Shown in pieces: positions 15,790 through 24,269 of a stretch of 64,000 bases of DNA (position 1 is its first letter; each line of letters begins with the position of its first letter). The stretch is from the NCBI GenBank assembly GCA_031286615.1, contig JAITUA010000013.1, forward strand, positions 434,001 through 498,000. Direction: 5' to 3'. The notes under the pieces were generated by a model, which made no database searches, was not told the DNA's origin, and saw nothing but the letters and a program-made list of their open reading frames with translations. The position numbers were made by a program, and so were the translations under genes. Source of the stretch: Chryseobacterium sp. GTDB taxonomy: Bacteria; Bacteroidota; Bacteroidia; Flavobacteriales; Weeksellaceae.

Positions 15790-17832
15790 CTATTTTTTAT
15801 CAATTTTCAACAGAAATGCATATTCTAAAGCATCTTCTTTCAGAGATTCAAATCTTCCGCTTGCTCCTCCGTGTCCGGAACTCATGTCGGTTTTAAAGAC
15901 TAAAATATTATCATTTGTCTTTAATTCTCTAAGTTTTGCTGTCCATTTTGCAGGTTCCCAATACTGCACCTGCGAATCGTGGAATCCTGTTGTGATCAGC
16001 ATATGCGGATAATCTTTAGCTTCTACATTATCATATGGAGAATAGTCTTTCATATAATGATAGTATTCTTCATCATTTGGATTTCCCCATTCATCATATT
16101 CTCCGGTAGTCAAAGGAATCGTATCATCCAGCATTGTGGAAACAACATCTACGAAAGGAACCTGTGCTACAATTCCGTTGAATAACTGAGGTTCATAATT
16201 GACCACAGCACCTACCAACAGACCTCCGGCACTTCCTCCCATCGCGTACATATGTCTTGATGAAGTATAGTTTTCTTTGACTAAATATTTCCCTGCATCA
16301 ATAAAATCAAAGAATGTATTTTTCTTGAATAGCATTTTTCCGTCTTCATACCATTCTCTTCCCAGATATTCTCCACCGCGGATGTGAGCAATAGCATAGA
16401 TAAAACCTCTGTCCAGAATAGATAATCTTACATTGGAAAAGCTGGCGTCAACCGTATGCCCATAACTTCCATATCCATAAAGAAGAAGTGGAGTATCAGC
16501 CGATTTTTTGGTGTCTTTATGATATACTAATGAAATAGGAACTTTGGTTTTTCCATCCCTCGAATCTGCCCAGATTCTTTCTGAAATATAATTTTCAGGA
16601 ACAAATTTTCCACCAAGCACCTCCTGTTGTTTCAGAAGTTTTGTGGTTTTGTCCTTCATATTATACTCATATGTAGAACTAGGTTGTGTAAGAGAGGTAT
16701 AACCGTAACGTAAAATTTCTGTATCAAATTCCAGATTAATTCCGATATAAGCTGTATAAGTAGGATCGGAGAATGGTAAATAATAAGATTCCTGCGTCTT
16801 CTCATCAATAATTTTGATCTGAAGCAATCCTCTTTCTCTTTCCTCAAGAACCAGATAATCTTTGAAAATTTCAAAACCTTCTAACAAAACTTCCGCACGA
16901 TGTGGAATAACATCTACCCAGTTTTCCATACCACAATTATCAATTTTTGCTTTTACAATTTTAAAATTGATCGCATCGTCAGCATTGGTAATGATATAGA
17001 ACTCATCTTCATAATGTTCTACTGAATATTCAAGATCATCAATTCTTGGCTGTATTACCGTCCATTCTGCAAATACATTGTCAGAAGGGATAAAGCGGTG
17101 TTCATCAGAAATGGTACTTGAACTCGCAATGAAAATATATTGTAAAGATTTTGTTTTAAATACGTTGACGTCAAAAGTGTCATCCTCTTCATGGAAAATA
17201 AGTATGTCTTCTGAAGAATCAGTTCCTAATTGATGTCTGTATACCTGAAATGCACGCAGGCTTTTATCTTTTCTTATATAGAAGACATGCTGGTTATCAT
17301 TTGCCCAAACTGCTTTTCCTGTTGTATTTGGAATAGTGTCCGGAAGAATTTCGCCGGTTTTTAAATTTTTAAAATTAAGCGTATAAATTCTTCTTCCTAC
17401 ATCATCAGAAGAAAAAGAAGCCAGTTCGTTACCAGGGCTTACCGCTACACTTCCTACTTCAAAAAATTCTTTGCCTTCTGCCAGAATATTAACGTCAAGT
17501 ACAATTTCCTCCTCGTTGTCAAGGCTTTTGTGTTTTCTGCAGAAAATAGGATATTCCTTACCTTCTTCATAACGTACAATATACCAGTATTCATTAAAGA
17601 AATAGGGTAGAGATTCATCATCCTTTTTATAACGGGCTTTCATCTCTTCAAAAAGCTCTTCCTGAAGAGCTTCTGTATCTTTCATGATGAATTCTTCGTA
17701 GGCATTTTCTTCTTCAATATATTTGATGACTTCAGGATTTTCCCTTTCATTCAGCCAAAAGTAATTGTCGATCCTTTTATCGCCGTGGGTTTCTATTATT
17801 TTTTCTATTTTTTTTGCCTGTGGAGCTTTCAT
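15790..17832 (-). CDS. S9A family prolyl oligopeptidase/oligopeptidase B
   Basis: This 680-residue serine peptidase has a seven-bladed propeller (about 60-400) and a C-terminal alpha/beta-hydrolase domain. The catalytic triad is seen as Ser534 in GGSAGG, Asp619 in FHDSQVQYWEP and His654 in SSGHGG. GGSAGG rather than GGSNGG, and the EEYYHYMKDYSPYDN segment, favour oligopeptidase B, which cleaves short peptides after basic residues. The protein begins MKAPQAKKIEKIIETHGD with no signal peptide, so it is cytoplasmic. It would degrade peptides taken into the cell. Confidence 0.9.
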   Translation of the reverse strand: MKAPQAKKIEKIIETHGDKRIDNYFWLNERENPEVIKYIEEENAYEEFIMKDTEALQEELFEEMKARYKKDDESLPYFFNEYWYIVRYEEGKEYPIFCRKHKSLDNEEEIVLDVNILAEGKEFFEVGSVAVSPGNELASFSSDDVGRRIYTLNFKNLKTGEILPDTIPNTTGKAVWANDNQHVFYIRKDKSLRAFQVYRHQLGTDSSEDILIFHEEDDTFDVNVFKTKSLQYIFIASSSTISDEHRFIPSDNVFAEWTVIQPRIDDLEYSVEHYEDEFYIITNADDAINFKIVKAKIDNCGMENWVDVIPHRAEVLLEGFEIFKDYLVLEERERGLLQIKIIDEKTQESYYLPFSDPTYTAYIGINLEFDTEILRYGYTSLTQPSSTYEYNMKDKTTKLLKQQEVLGGKFVPENYISERIWADSRDGKTKVPISLVYHKDTKKSADTPLLLYGYGSYGHTVDASFSNVRLSILDRGFIYAIAHIRGGEYLGREWYEDGKMLFKKNTFFDFIDAGKYLVKENYTSSRHMYAMGGSAGGLLVGAVVNYEPQLFNGIVAQVPFVDVVSTMLDDTIPLTTGEYDEWGNPNDEEYYHYMKDYSPYDNVEAKDYPHMLITTGFHDSQVQYWEPAKWTAKLRELKTNDNILVFKTDMSSGHGGASGRFESLKEDALEYAFLLKIDKK

Positions 17833-17943
17833 CCGGATATTTTGATTTTTTATTGAGCAGAGTTCGTCTTTAGACTTTTCTTCTGAAAGTAAGCAATTTA
17901 TGCAGACGTCTCATTCAATGTTAATTTTCGTTCAAATTTAGGT

Positions 17944-17980
17944 AAAAAAAAACCATCTTTCCTTTATTGAAAAGATGGTT
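17944..17980 (-). terminator. Terminator of hemD
   Basis: The perfect 10-bp arms AACCATCTTT and AAAGATGGTT are followed on the minus strand by a run of T. It sits 23 bases past the hemD stop. Confidence 0.85.
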
Positions 17981-18003
17981 GATGGTATTTTTATAATTAA
18001 AGA

Positions 18004-18753
18004 CTATTTATGAAGTGCTTTAATATACTTTTCAAGGGCCATTGTCATGGAAGGAGTTTCCTTCGTAGGCGCCATTAAATCTACTTTTAATCCAGCTTCT
18101 TCTGCAGCAGCCAACGTCGTGTTTCCAAAAACTCCGATCTTGGTTTCATCCTGCTTGAAGTCAGGGAAATTTTGTTGTAGCGATTTGATTCCTTGCGGAC
18201 TAAAGAAGATCAACATGTCATAATCTTTAATGTTGATATCTGTAAGGTCGCTGCATACGGTGCGGTACATGATTGCTCTTGTCCAGTCTGCATTAGATGC
18301 CTCCATGGTTTTTACAATATCCGGGCTTAAAACATCTGAAGATGGCAGCAGATATTTTTCAGTTGGGAATTTTTTGAAAAGAGGAAGCAGATCTGAGAAA
18401 TTTTTCTCCCCAAAGCTGATTTTTCTTTTTCTGTACACAATATGCTTTTGAAGGTAGTTGGCAATTGCTTCCGACTGGCAGATATATCTCATTGTATCCG
18501 GAACGGCAAAACGAAGTTCTTCCGCAAGTCTGAAGTAATGGTCAATCGCATTTTTACTGGTAAAAATAATACCGGTATACTGCGTCAGATCTATTTTCTG
18601 TGTTCTGAGCTCTTTATTGTCAACCCCTTCGACGTGGATAAATGGACGGAAATCAATCTTTATTTTTTCCTTCTTCGCTATATCCAAATATGGAGAAGAC
18701 TCACTAGGTGCTGGTTGAGAAACCAATATAGACTTTATTCTCATCATTGACAT
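18004..18753 (-). CDS. hemD: Uroporphyrinogen-III synthase
   Basis: This 249-residue cytoplasmic protein has the two-domain HemD fold. Visible markers are ILVSQPAP at the start, GIIFTSKNAIDHYF (about 80-93), LLPSSDVLSPDIVKTME, YDMLIFFSPQGIKSL (about 191-205), FGNTTLAAAEEAGLKVDLMAPTKE and the C-terminal MALEKYI helix. HemD closes hydroxymethylbilane to uroporphyrinogen III in haem synthesis. Sequence conservation in the family is low, so the call rests on these segments and the fold order. The start could equally be the third or fourth codon (MRIKSIL). It is 3 bp downstream of the DUF4271 gene, so the two are probably translationally coupled. Confidence 0.85.
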   Translation of the reverse strand: MSMMRIKSILVSQPAPSESSPYLDIAKKEKIKIDFRPFIHVEGVDNKELRTQKIDLTQYTGIIFTSKNAIDHYFRLAEELRFAVPDTMRYICQSEAIANYLQKHIVYRKRKISFGEKNFSDLLPLFKKFPTEKYLLPSSDVLSPDIVKTMEASNADWTRAIMYRTVCSDLTDINIKDYDMLIFFSPQGIKSLQQNFPDFKQDETKIGVFGNTTLAAAEEAGLKVDLMAPTKETPSMTMALEKYIKALHK

Positions 18754-18756
18754 TTA

Positions 18757-19425
18757 TTAAAAAAATAACAACTTCCAAAGCAATAATAATGGTGCGATTT
18801 GGAGGGTGCAAATATACAAAAATTTATAATACCATTTTTCGGGAAGAATCTTGTTCTTGTGAAATAAATAGAAAAAAACTTTGAAAATGAATACAAAAGA
18901 AAAGAAACACAAATAATACAAGAACATTTTATTTCTGTCGATAGGGAAGTAATAATGGGCTACACAAAGAATTATTAACAAAAATGTAAGAATAAAATAA
19001 AATTTAGTGGAGGTAAAATAAAAAATAGTCCATTTTTTTCCGTCTCCTATACTTTGATAAAATAAAAAACCGAATGTTGATTTTATTAAATAAAAAAACA
19101 GCACAGCCAGCAAAGTATACCCGAATTTATTAAGCTGATATCCAAAAAGCTGAAGATCGGCAATATATTTAGGTACAATAGGAATATACTGTGAGATCAA
19201 AACAGATAAGGTAAGAGTTGTCACGCATGAAGTGATAATCCAGCTGGGAAGGTTGTTGCTTGCATCAAAATACTTTTGAAGCAGGAAATCTTTCAGACTG
19301 GCATCCCTTTCTATGACGTTCATCATAAAAACATATAAAAATATACAGCCCACGAGGATAAAGATTACCCAGTCATTATTCTCAGGTATTCTTACGTGAT
19401 TGATGAAGTGTTGTGATGATGGCAA
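18757..19425 (-). CDS. DUF4271 integral membrane protein
   Basis: This 222-residue protein has about six transmembrane helices (for example VIFILVGCIFLYVFMMNVI, LLAVLFFYLIKSTFGFLFY, FILTFLLIILCVAHYYF and FKVFFYLFHKN). The pattern of aromatic-rich helices, and the location directly upstream of hemD, fit the Bacteroidota DUF4271 family, whose function is unknown. The 3-bp gap to hemD makes joint expression almost certain. A role linked to tetrapyrrole synthesis or to the polyprenol glycosyltransferase across the divergent promoter is possible, but nothing in the sequence shows it. Confidence 0.78.
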   Translation of the reverse strand: MPSSQHFINHVRIPENNDWVIFILVGCIFLYVFMMNVIERDASLKDFLLQKYFDASNNLPSWIITSCVTTLTLSVLISQYIPIVPKYIADLQLFGYQLNKFGYTLLAVLFFYLIKSTFGFLFYQSIGDGKKWTIFYFTSTKFYFILTFLLIILCVAHYYFPIDRNKMFLYYLCFFSFVFIFKVFFYLFHKNKILPEKWYYKFLYICTLQIAPLLLLWKLLFF

Positions 19426-19650
19426 AATTTAAGTTTTTATTATTTATTATTTAACTTCTGATAGCACAATACGGCACAGATTTTCCTGTCACCTGTTTCA
19501 TGTATCTACAGTTAAAATATTTGCTCTCATCGATTTTACGTATTGTTCAGATCTGTTGAATAAAAGTTTCTGTTTCATCCGCTTAATCCCCGAGAAATAT
19601 TTTTGCAAAATTATAGATTATTTTGTATAAAATAAAAAGGTTAAATAAAC

Positions 19651-19658
19651 TATCTTTG
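19651..19658 (+). promoter_or_regulatory. -7 promoter element TATCTTTG
   Basis: An exact match to the Bacteroidota -7 consensus TAnnTTTG lies only 9 bases before the ATG at 19668. It rules against a start at 19623 and implies a very short leader. No clear -33 TTG at normal spacing was seen. Confidence 0.6.
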
Positions 19659-19667
19659 CAAACTGAA

Positions 19668-20384
19668 ATGAAAAAACTCGTCATTATCCCCACATACAAC
19701 GAAAAGGAAAATATTGAAAATATTATTTCCGCAGTTTTTGCATTGGAGGACGACTTTCATATCTTAGTTGTGGATGATACTTCTCCGGATGGAACAGCAG
19801 AGGTTGTAAAAGAACTGCAGAAGAAACATCCGCATTATTTACATCTGTCAATAAGACATGTGAAAGACGGGTTGGGGAAGGCGTATATTCATGGATTTAA
19901 ATGGGCTATCGAAAATAAATATGATTATATTTTTGAGATGGATGCCGATTTTTCCCATAATCCTAACGACCTGCCGAAACTGTTTGAAGCATGTATCAAT
20001 GCAGATATGGCCATCGGTTCCCGTTACTCAAAAGGAGTGAATGTGGTCAACTGGCCGATGGGAAGGGTACTGCTCTCTTATTTTGCATCAAAATATGTAA
20101 GATTCGTATTAGGTCTTCCGATTCATGATACTACAGCAGGATTTGTCTGTTTTTCAAGAAAAGTATTGGAAGAAATAGGATTGGATAATGTAAGATTGAA
20201 AGGCTACGGATTTCAGATAGAAATGAAATTCAGAGCATTCAAAAAAGGCTTCAGAATAGTGGAAGTTCCTATTATATTTACCAACAGAATTTTAGGAGAA
20301 AGCAAAATGAACGGCGGAATTATTCATGAAGCGGTTTTTGGAGTATTAAACTTAAAGTGGAAATCAATCATCAACAGGCTATAA
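19668..20384 (+). CDS. Polyprenol monophosphomannose synthase-like GT2 glycosyltransferase
   Basis: This 238-residue protein is a GT-A glycosyltransferase. It has IIPTYNEKENI (6-16), the nucleotide-binding DDTSPDGT (36-43), the metal-binding DADFSHNP (92-99) and a C-terminal TNRILGESKMNGGII segment typical of dolichol/polyprenol-phosphate mannose synthases. It lacks extra C-terminal membrane spans, as in the short Dpm1 class. It would transfer mannose, or another hexose, from a nucleotide sugar to undecaprenyl phosphate at the cytoplasmic membrane. In Bacteroidota this could feed surface glycan or protein O-glycosylation. The start at 19668 rather than 19623 is chosen because the promoter element lies between them. 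A DUF4296 lipoprotein gene follows by 19 bp. Confidence 0.88.
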   Translation: MKKLVIIPTYNEKENIENIISAVFALEDDFHILVVDDTSPDGTAEVVKELQKKHPHYLHLSIRHVKDGLGKAYIHGFKWAIENKYDYIFEMDADFSHNPNDLPKLFEACINADMAIGSRYSKGVNVVNWPMGRVLLSYFASKYVRFVLGLPIHDTTAGFVCFSRKVLEEIGLDNVRLKGYGFQIEMKFRAFKKGFRIVEVPIIFTNRILGESKMNGGIIHEAVFGVLNLKWKSIINRL

Positions 20385-20403
20385 AAAATAAAAAAATAAA
20401 CTG

Positions 20404-20772
20404 ATGAAAAAGCTGATCTTTATTTTCGTTTTGCTGGGCATGTTTTCGTGCAGCGATTATATCGATAAGCCTAAAAATCTGATCGATAAAGATGTAATGG
20501 CAGAAATCATTGCAGATCTTGCGATCAATGATCAGGCTATCTTTGTATATCCTGACAAAAATATGGAAGCCGGTACAAGAGCTGTCCTGAAGTCACATAA
20601 AGTGAAATCTGAAGATTTTGTAGAAAGCTTCAAATACTATGTGATCAAAGAAGAAATGGATGGGATTACCAATGATGCACAGCAAATACTGCTGAAAAAA
20701 GATCCCAAAGCAGATAAATACATAAAGGGTAAACTGAAACAGAACGGGGCTGTAACCCCTTTGGTGAGATAA
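20404..20772 (+). CDS. DUF4296 lipoprotein
   Basis: This 122-residue protein has a lipobox (LLGMFSC, lipid-modified Cys16). The mature helical part begins with the family pattern IDKDVMAEIIADLAINDQA and contains FVESFKYYVIKEEMDGITNDAQQILLKK. DUF4296 has no known function. It is commonly found next to the polyprenol mannosyltransferase gene in Flavobacteriia, as here (19 bp gap), and upstream of tgt. Attachment to a membrane through the lipid is expected. No metal or catalytic motif is visible. Confidence 0.8.
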   Translation: MKKLIFIFVLLGMFSCSDYIDKPKNLIDKDVMAEIIADLAINDQAIFVYPDKNMEAGTRAVLKSHKVKSEDFVESFKYYVIKEEMDGITNDAQQILLKKDPKADKYIKGKLKQNGAVTPLVR

Positions 20773-20838
20773 AGCGCAGCCGGAGTTTTTAACCTGTAAG
20801 AAATCACTGATAAAAAGGTGAATTAAAAAAGTAGAAAG

Positions 20839-21969
20839 ATGAAATTTTTTAATATAGAAAAAACCTCTGAAGGAAAAGCAAGAGCAGGGGAAATAACCAC
20901 AGATCACGGGAAAATTCAAACTCCTATTTTTATGCCTGTGGGAACTGTTGCAAGTGTGAAAACAGTTCATCAGAGAGAATTAAAAGAAGACATTAAAGCA
21001 CAGATTATTCTGGGAAATACTTACCACCTTTACCTTCGTCCGGGAATGGAGACGATGCAGGATGCAGGTGGTTTACATAAATTCATGAACTGGGATCTTC
21101 CTATTCTTACCGATTCAGGAGGTTTTCAGGTTTTTTCACTGGCGAGTAACAGAAAAATGACGGAAGAAGGAGCGAGATTCAAATCTCATATCGACGGAAG
21201 TTACCACATGTTCTCCCCGGAAAGATCAATGGAGATTCAAAGACAGATCGGAGCCGATATTTTTATGGCTTTTGACGAATGTACTCCTTATCCTTGCGAT
21301 TATAACCAGGCAAAATCATCTATGGAGCTTACGCACCGTTGGCTGAAAAGATGTATTGAATGGACTAATGATAATCCTGAATTGTATGGGTACAAACAAA
21401 GACTTTTCCCAATTGTTCAGGGGTCTACTTATTCTGACCTTAGAAAAATTTCTGCAGAAGTAATTTCTGAAGCAGGAGCCGAAGGAAATGCTATCGGTGG
21501 ACTTTCTGTTGGAGAACCTGAAGAGGAAATGTACAGAATTACAGATGAAGTGACGGATATTCTTCCAAAAGAAAAACCAAGATATCTGATGGGAGTAGGT
21601 ACTCCATGGAATATTCTTGAATCTATCGGATTGGGAATTGATATGATGGATTGTGTAATGCCGACAAGAAATGCAAGAAATGCAATGCTCTTCACATGGC
21701 AAGGGGTGATGAACCTTAAAAATGAAAAATGGAAGCGTGACTTTTCGCCTTTGGATGAATTTGGAACCAGTTTTGTAGATCGTGAATATTCAAAAGCGTA
21801 TCTTCGCCACCTGTTTGTATCTAAAGAATATCTGGCAAAACAGATTGCTTCGATTCATAATCTTGCATTCTATCTGGATCTGGTAAAAGTAGCCAGAGAA
21901 CATATCATTGCCGGAGATTTCTACGAATGGAAAAACTCCATAGTACCGGTTCTTAGACAAAGATTATAA
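20839..21969 (+). CDS. tgt: tRNA-guanine transglycosylase
   Basis: This 376-residue enzyme exchanges guanine-34 for preQ1 in the GUN anticodons during queuosine synthesis. Visible are the catalytic-base segment LTDSGGFQVFSL (Asp92), GGLSVGEP, and GIDMMDCVMPTRNARNAM with the nucleophile Asp (about 264-281). The zinc site normally reads CxCxxC and a later His. Here the matching region (about 308-320, DEFGTSFVDREYS) has no Cys, although the IHNL His is kept. From memory, Bacteroidota Tgt proteins share this loss, so it is probably ancestral and not a defect. It lies 6 bp before the LptF/G gene. Confidence 0.93.
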   Translation: MKFFNIEKTSEGKARAGEITTDHGKIQTPIFMPVGTVASVKTVHQRELKEDIKAQIILGNTYHLYLRPGMETMQDAGGLHKFMNWDLPILTDSGGFQVFSLASNRKMTEEGARFKSHIDGSYHMFSPERSMEIQRQIGADIFMAFDECTPYPCDYNQAKSSMELTHRWLKRCIEWTNDNPELYGYKQRLFPIVQGSTYSDLRKISAEVISEAGAEGNAIGGLSVGEPEEEMYRITDEVTDILPKEKPRYLMGVGTPWNILESIGLGIDMMDCVMPTRNARNAMLFTWQGVMNLKNEKWKRDFSPLDEFGTSFVDREYSKAYLRHLFVSKEYLAKQIASIHNLAFYLDLVKVAREHIIAGDFYEWKNSIVPVLRQRL

Positions 21970-21975
21970 GAGAAT

Positions 21976-23088
21976 ATGCTTAAAATTGTAGACAGATATA
22001 TCATAAAAAAATACCTTGGAACTTTCAGTTTCATGTTGGTCTTATTGTCTATAGTCGTATTGGTAATCGATGTTCAGCAGAAGATTCCAAGGATAGAAAA
22101 TGCCAAGGCCATTGATCCGAAACTGGATCTGACCTATTTTCTTATCCATTTTTATCCCTTCTGGATCATCAATCTTGTTGTGACCTTTCTTTCCATTCTG
22201 GTGTTTATTTCGGTGATTTATTTTACCTCCAGAATGGCGAATAACACTGAGATTGTTGCCATTATCAGCAGTGGAGCAAGTTTCCACAGGTTTTCAAAAC
22301 CCTATCTAGTAACTTCCATTTTTATTGGTTTGATAGCCCTCGTGGTATATCATATGGTTCTTCCATGGGCAAATATCAAAAAAAATGAATTGGAGGCCTA
22401 TACCTATAATGCCGCCAATAAAGAAAAGATCTTAGGAACTGCTCCTGCCTCTTCGCAGCTGAGCAAAACAGAATATATCTTCGTTGATTCCTGGAATAAA
22501 AGAGAAAAAAGAGGATCAAGTTTCGTTTATCAGAAATATGATAAAGACAGAAAAATGACCTATGAGCTGAAAGCAAGTGAAGTATATTGGGATAAAACCA
22601 AAAAACAGTTTGTTCTCAATAATTATCTTGAAAAAACAATTAATAAAGACAATACCGAAAAACTAGGCAACGGAATAGAATTAAGGAAAAACTACGGGCA
22701 TTCACCGGAAGAACTTTTCCCTAACGAACTTTTGGGTCAAAATAAAACGACACCCGAACTTCTGAAATTCATTGAAAGAGAAAAGGCAAGAGGAAACAGT
22801 AACCTGAATTCTTATCTGAATGAGCTTCATCAAAGAACGTCAATGCCTGTTTCTATCATTATTCTGACATTCCTGGCGCTTTCCCTGTCATCACAAAAGA
22901 AAAGAGGAGGATTGGGGATCAATCTGGCAATAGGGATCTCATTGGCCTTCATTTTCGTGTTTTCATTTGAAGCCTTGAAAGTAGTTTCAGAAAATAAAAG
23001 TTTGTCTCCAGCGGTAGCCATGTGGCTGCCTAATATGGTGTTTTTGCCGCTTACCCTTTATTTGTATATCAAAAGAGCCAATCAGTAA
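21976..23088 (+). CDS. LptF/LptG family lipopolysaccharide-transport permease
   Basis: This 370-residue inner-membrane protein begins MLKIVDRYIIKKYLGTF, the family signature. Three N-terminal helices are followed by a periplasmic beta-jellyroll domain (about 125-270) and three C-terminal helices (about 285-365). With LptB it would extract lipopolysaccharide from the inner membrane and pass it to the periplasmic bridge. Which of the two paralogs (F or G) it represents cannot be settled. It starts 6 bp after tgt, so the genes are co-transcribed. Its last 7 bases overlap the convergent birA gene. Confidence 0.88.
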   Translation: MLKIVDRYIIKKYLGTFSFMLVLLSIVVLVIDVQQKIPRIENAKAIDPKLDLTYFLIHFYPFWIINLVVTFLSILVFISVIYFTSRMANNTEIVAIISSGASFHRFSKPYLVTSIFIGLIALVVYHMVLPWANIKKNELEAYTYNAANKEKILGTAPASSQLSKTEYIFVDSWNKREKRGSSFVYQKYDKDRKMTYELKASEVYWDKTKKQFVLNNYLEKTINKDNTEKLGNGIELRKNYGHSPEELFPNELLGQNKTTPELLKFIEREKARGNSNLNSYLNELHQRTSMPVSIIILTFLALSLSSQKKRGGLGINLAIGISLAFIFVFSFEALKVVSENKSLSPAVAMWLPNMVFLPLTLYLYIKRANQ

Positions 23089-23795
23089 AGTAATTTTACT
23101 TCCTTGTGGTAAAAGGAATGCATTCCGTCTTCCAGTTCGATCCAGAGTTCGCCCTTTTCGTCTGCATTTCGGATGATGCCATTTTGTCGCTCTTTTTCAA
23201 TTTCAAAGACAGAGATCTGATCTTTTCTGAAAAGGTTGGCATTGAACCCATCCAGGATTTCCTGGTCAGAAGGAATGTTTTTCAGTTTTTCAGACACATA
23301 TTCATGAAGGTTTAATGAAACTTCTTCCAGATCGAATGGGATGCCTGTCTGTGTCAGGAGCGATCCTGCATTGGATATTTCATCAAATTTGTCCTGAAGA
23401 ATATTGATTCCGGCTCCTATGATGAAATAATTATTTTGATTAATTTTTTTCTTTTCTATTAAAATTCCAACGATTTTTTTACCTTTAAGGATAATATCAT
23501 TCGGCCATTTGATTTTTACCTCTGATTCAGACAATTTGGCAAGGAAATCCCGGATAATCATTGCGGTATAATAATTGAATATAAAGTCGGAGCACAAGAT
23601 GTTCTGGGTATTCACTGCCAGCGTGTAAGCCAGGTTTTTTCCGGCAGTTTGAGTCCAGACATTTCCATACTGACCACGACCTTTAGTTTGATTAAAAGTA
23701 TGCAGTCCAATAAAATCTGAATTTTCGTAAAGTAAAAACTTTGATATTTCGTCATTAGTAGAAGAACATTCTTTCAGATAGAAGAGTTGGCTCAT
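23082..23795 (-). CDS. birA: Biotin--[acetyl-CoA-carboxylase] ligase
   Basis: This 237-residue enzyme has the catalytic core of BirA only. The biotin/ATP loop is GRGQYGNVW (about 40-48), followed by KWPNDIILKGKKIVGILIEK (about 97-116) and GAGINI. The N-terminal DNA-binding domain of the E. coli protein is missing, so it is a group I ligase without repressor function. It attaches biotin to the biotin carboxyl carrier subunit. The gene overlaps the LptF/G gene end by 7 bp in convergent orientation. A short sequence upstream (23805-23820) matches part of the repeat around the GxxExxY gene at 50425-50440. Confidence 0.9.
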   Translation of the reverse strand: MSQLFYLKECSSTNDEISKFLLYENSDFIGLHTFNQTKGRGQYGNVWTQTAGKNLAYTLAVNTQNILCSDFIFNYYTAMIIRDFLAKLSESEVKIKWPNDIILKGKKIVGILIEKKKINQNNYFIIGAGINILQDKFDEISNAGSLLTQTGIPFDLEEVSLNLHEYVSEKLKNIPSDQEILDGFNANLFRKDQISVFEIEKERQNGIIRNADEKGELWIELEDGMHSFYHKEVKLLY

Positions 23796-23854
23796 TTAAG
23801 AAAACTTTAAGACATTAAGAGGGTAAAAGTAAGGTTAAAGTAAAGAAAAAACAA

Positions 23855-23862
23855 TAAATTTG
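23855..23862 (+). promoter_or_regulatory. -7 promoter element TAAATTTG for rsfS-ftsH
   Basis: An exact TAnnTTTG match lies 20 bases before the rsfS ATG. A convincing -33 TTG was not found at normal spacing. Confidence 0.5.
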
Positions 23863-23882
23863 CAGATTATAGTATTTTTTTA

Positions 23883-24248
23883 ATGAATAAAACAGCAGAA
23901 AAACAAGCGTTAATAGATAAAATCGTTGAAGCTATCCAGGATGTAAAAGGAGAAGACATTATGATCTTCGATCTTTCCAACATCGAAAACTCCGTGGCAG
24001 AAACGTTCGTGATATGTAGTGGAAACTCAAATACACAGGTTGCTGCATTGGCAGGAAGTGTTGAGAAAAAAGTAAGAAACGAACTGCAGGACAGACCTTG
24101 GCATGTAGAAGGTACTGAAAATGCAATGTGGGTATTGGTAGATTACGTTTCAGTGGTGGTTCATATATTTCAGAAACAGGTACGTGAGTACTATGATATA
24201 GAAGAGCTTTGGGGTGACGCAGTCATTACCAAAATTGAAAATCAATAA
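23883..24248 (+). CDS. rsfS: Ribosome silencing factor RsfS
   Basis: This 121-residue protein has the RsfS/Iojap fold. Signature segments are EDIMIFDLSNIENSVAETFVIC, GNSNTQVAALAGSVEKKV, RPWHVEGTENAMWVLVDY and VVVHIFQKQVREYYDIEELWGDA. RsfS binds ribosomal protein uL14 (L14) and blocks joining of the subunits when nutrients are low. ftsH follows by 21 bp on the same strand, a common Bacteroidota arrangement, and the pair shares the promoter element at 23855. Confidence 0.93.
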   Translation: MNKTAEKQALIDKIVEAIQDVKGEDIMIFDLSNIENSVAETFVICSGNSNTQVAALAGSVEKKVRNELQDRPWHVEGTENAMWVLVDYVSVVVHIFQKQVREYYDIEELWGDAVITKIENQ

Positions 24249-24269
24249 TAAAAATTTTAAAAAGTCTAA

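Noticed and set aside
20839-21969. tgt as a pseudogene because of the lost zinc cysteines
   Set aside because: The frame is intact and full-length, and all catalytic segments are present. The change looks like a lineage feature.
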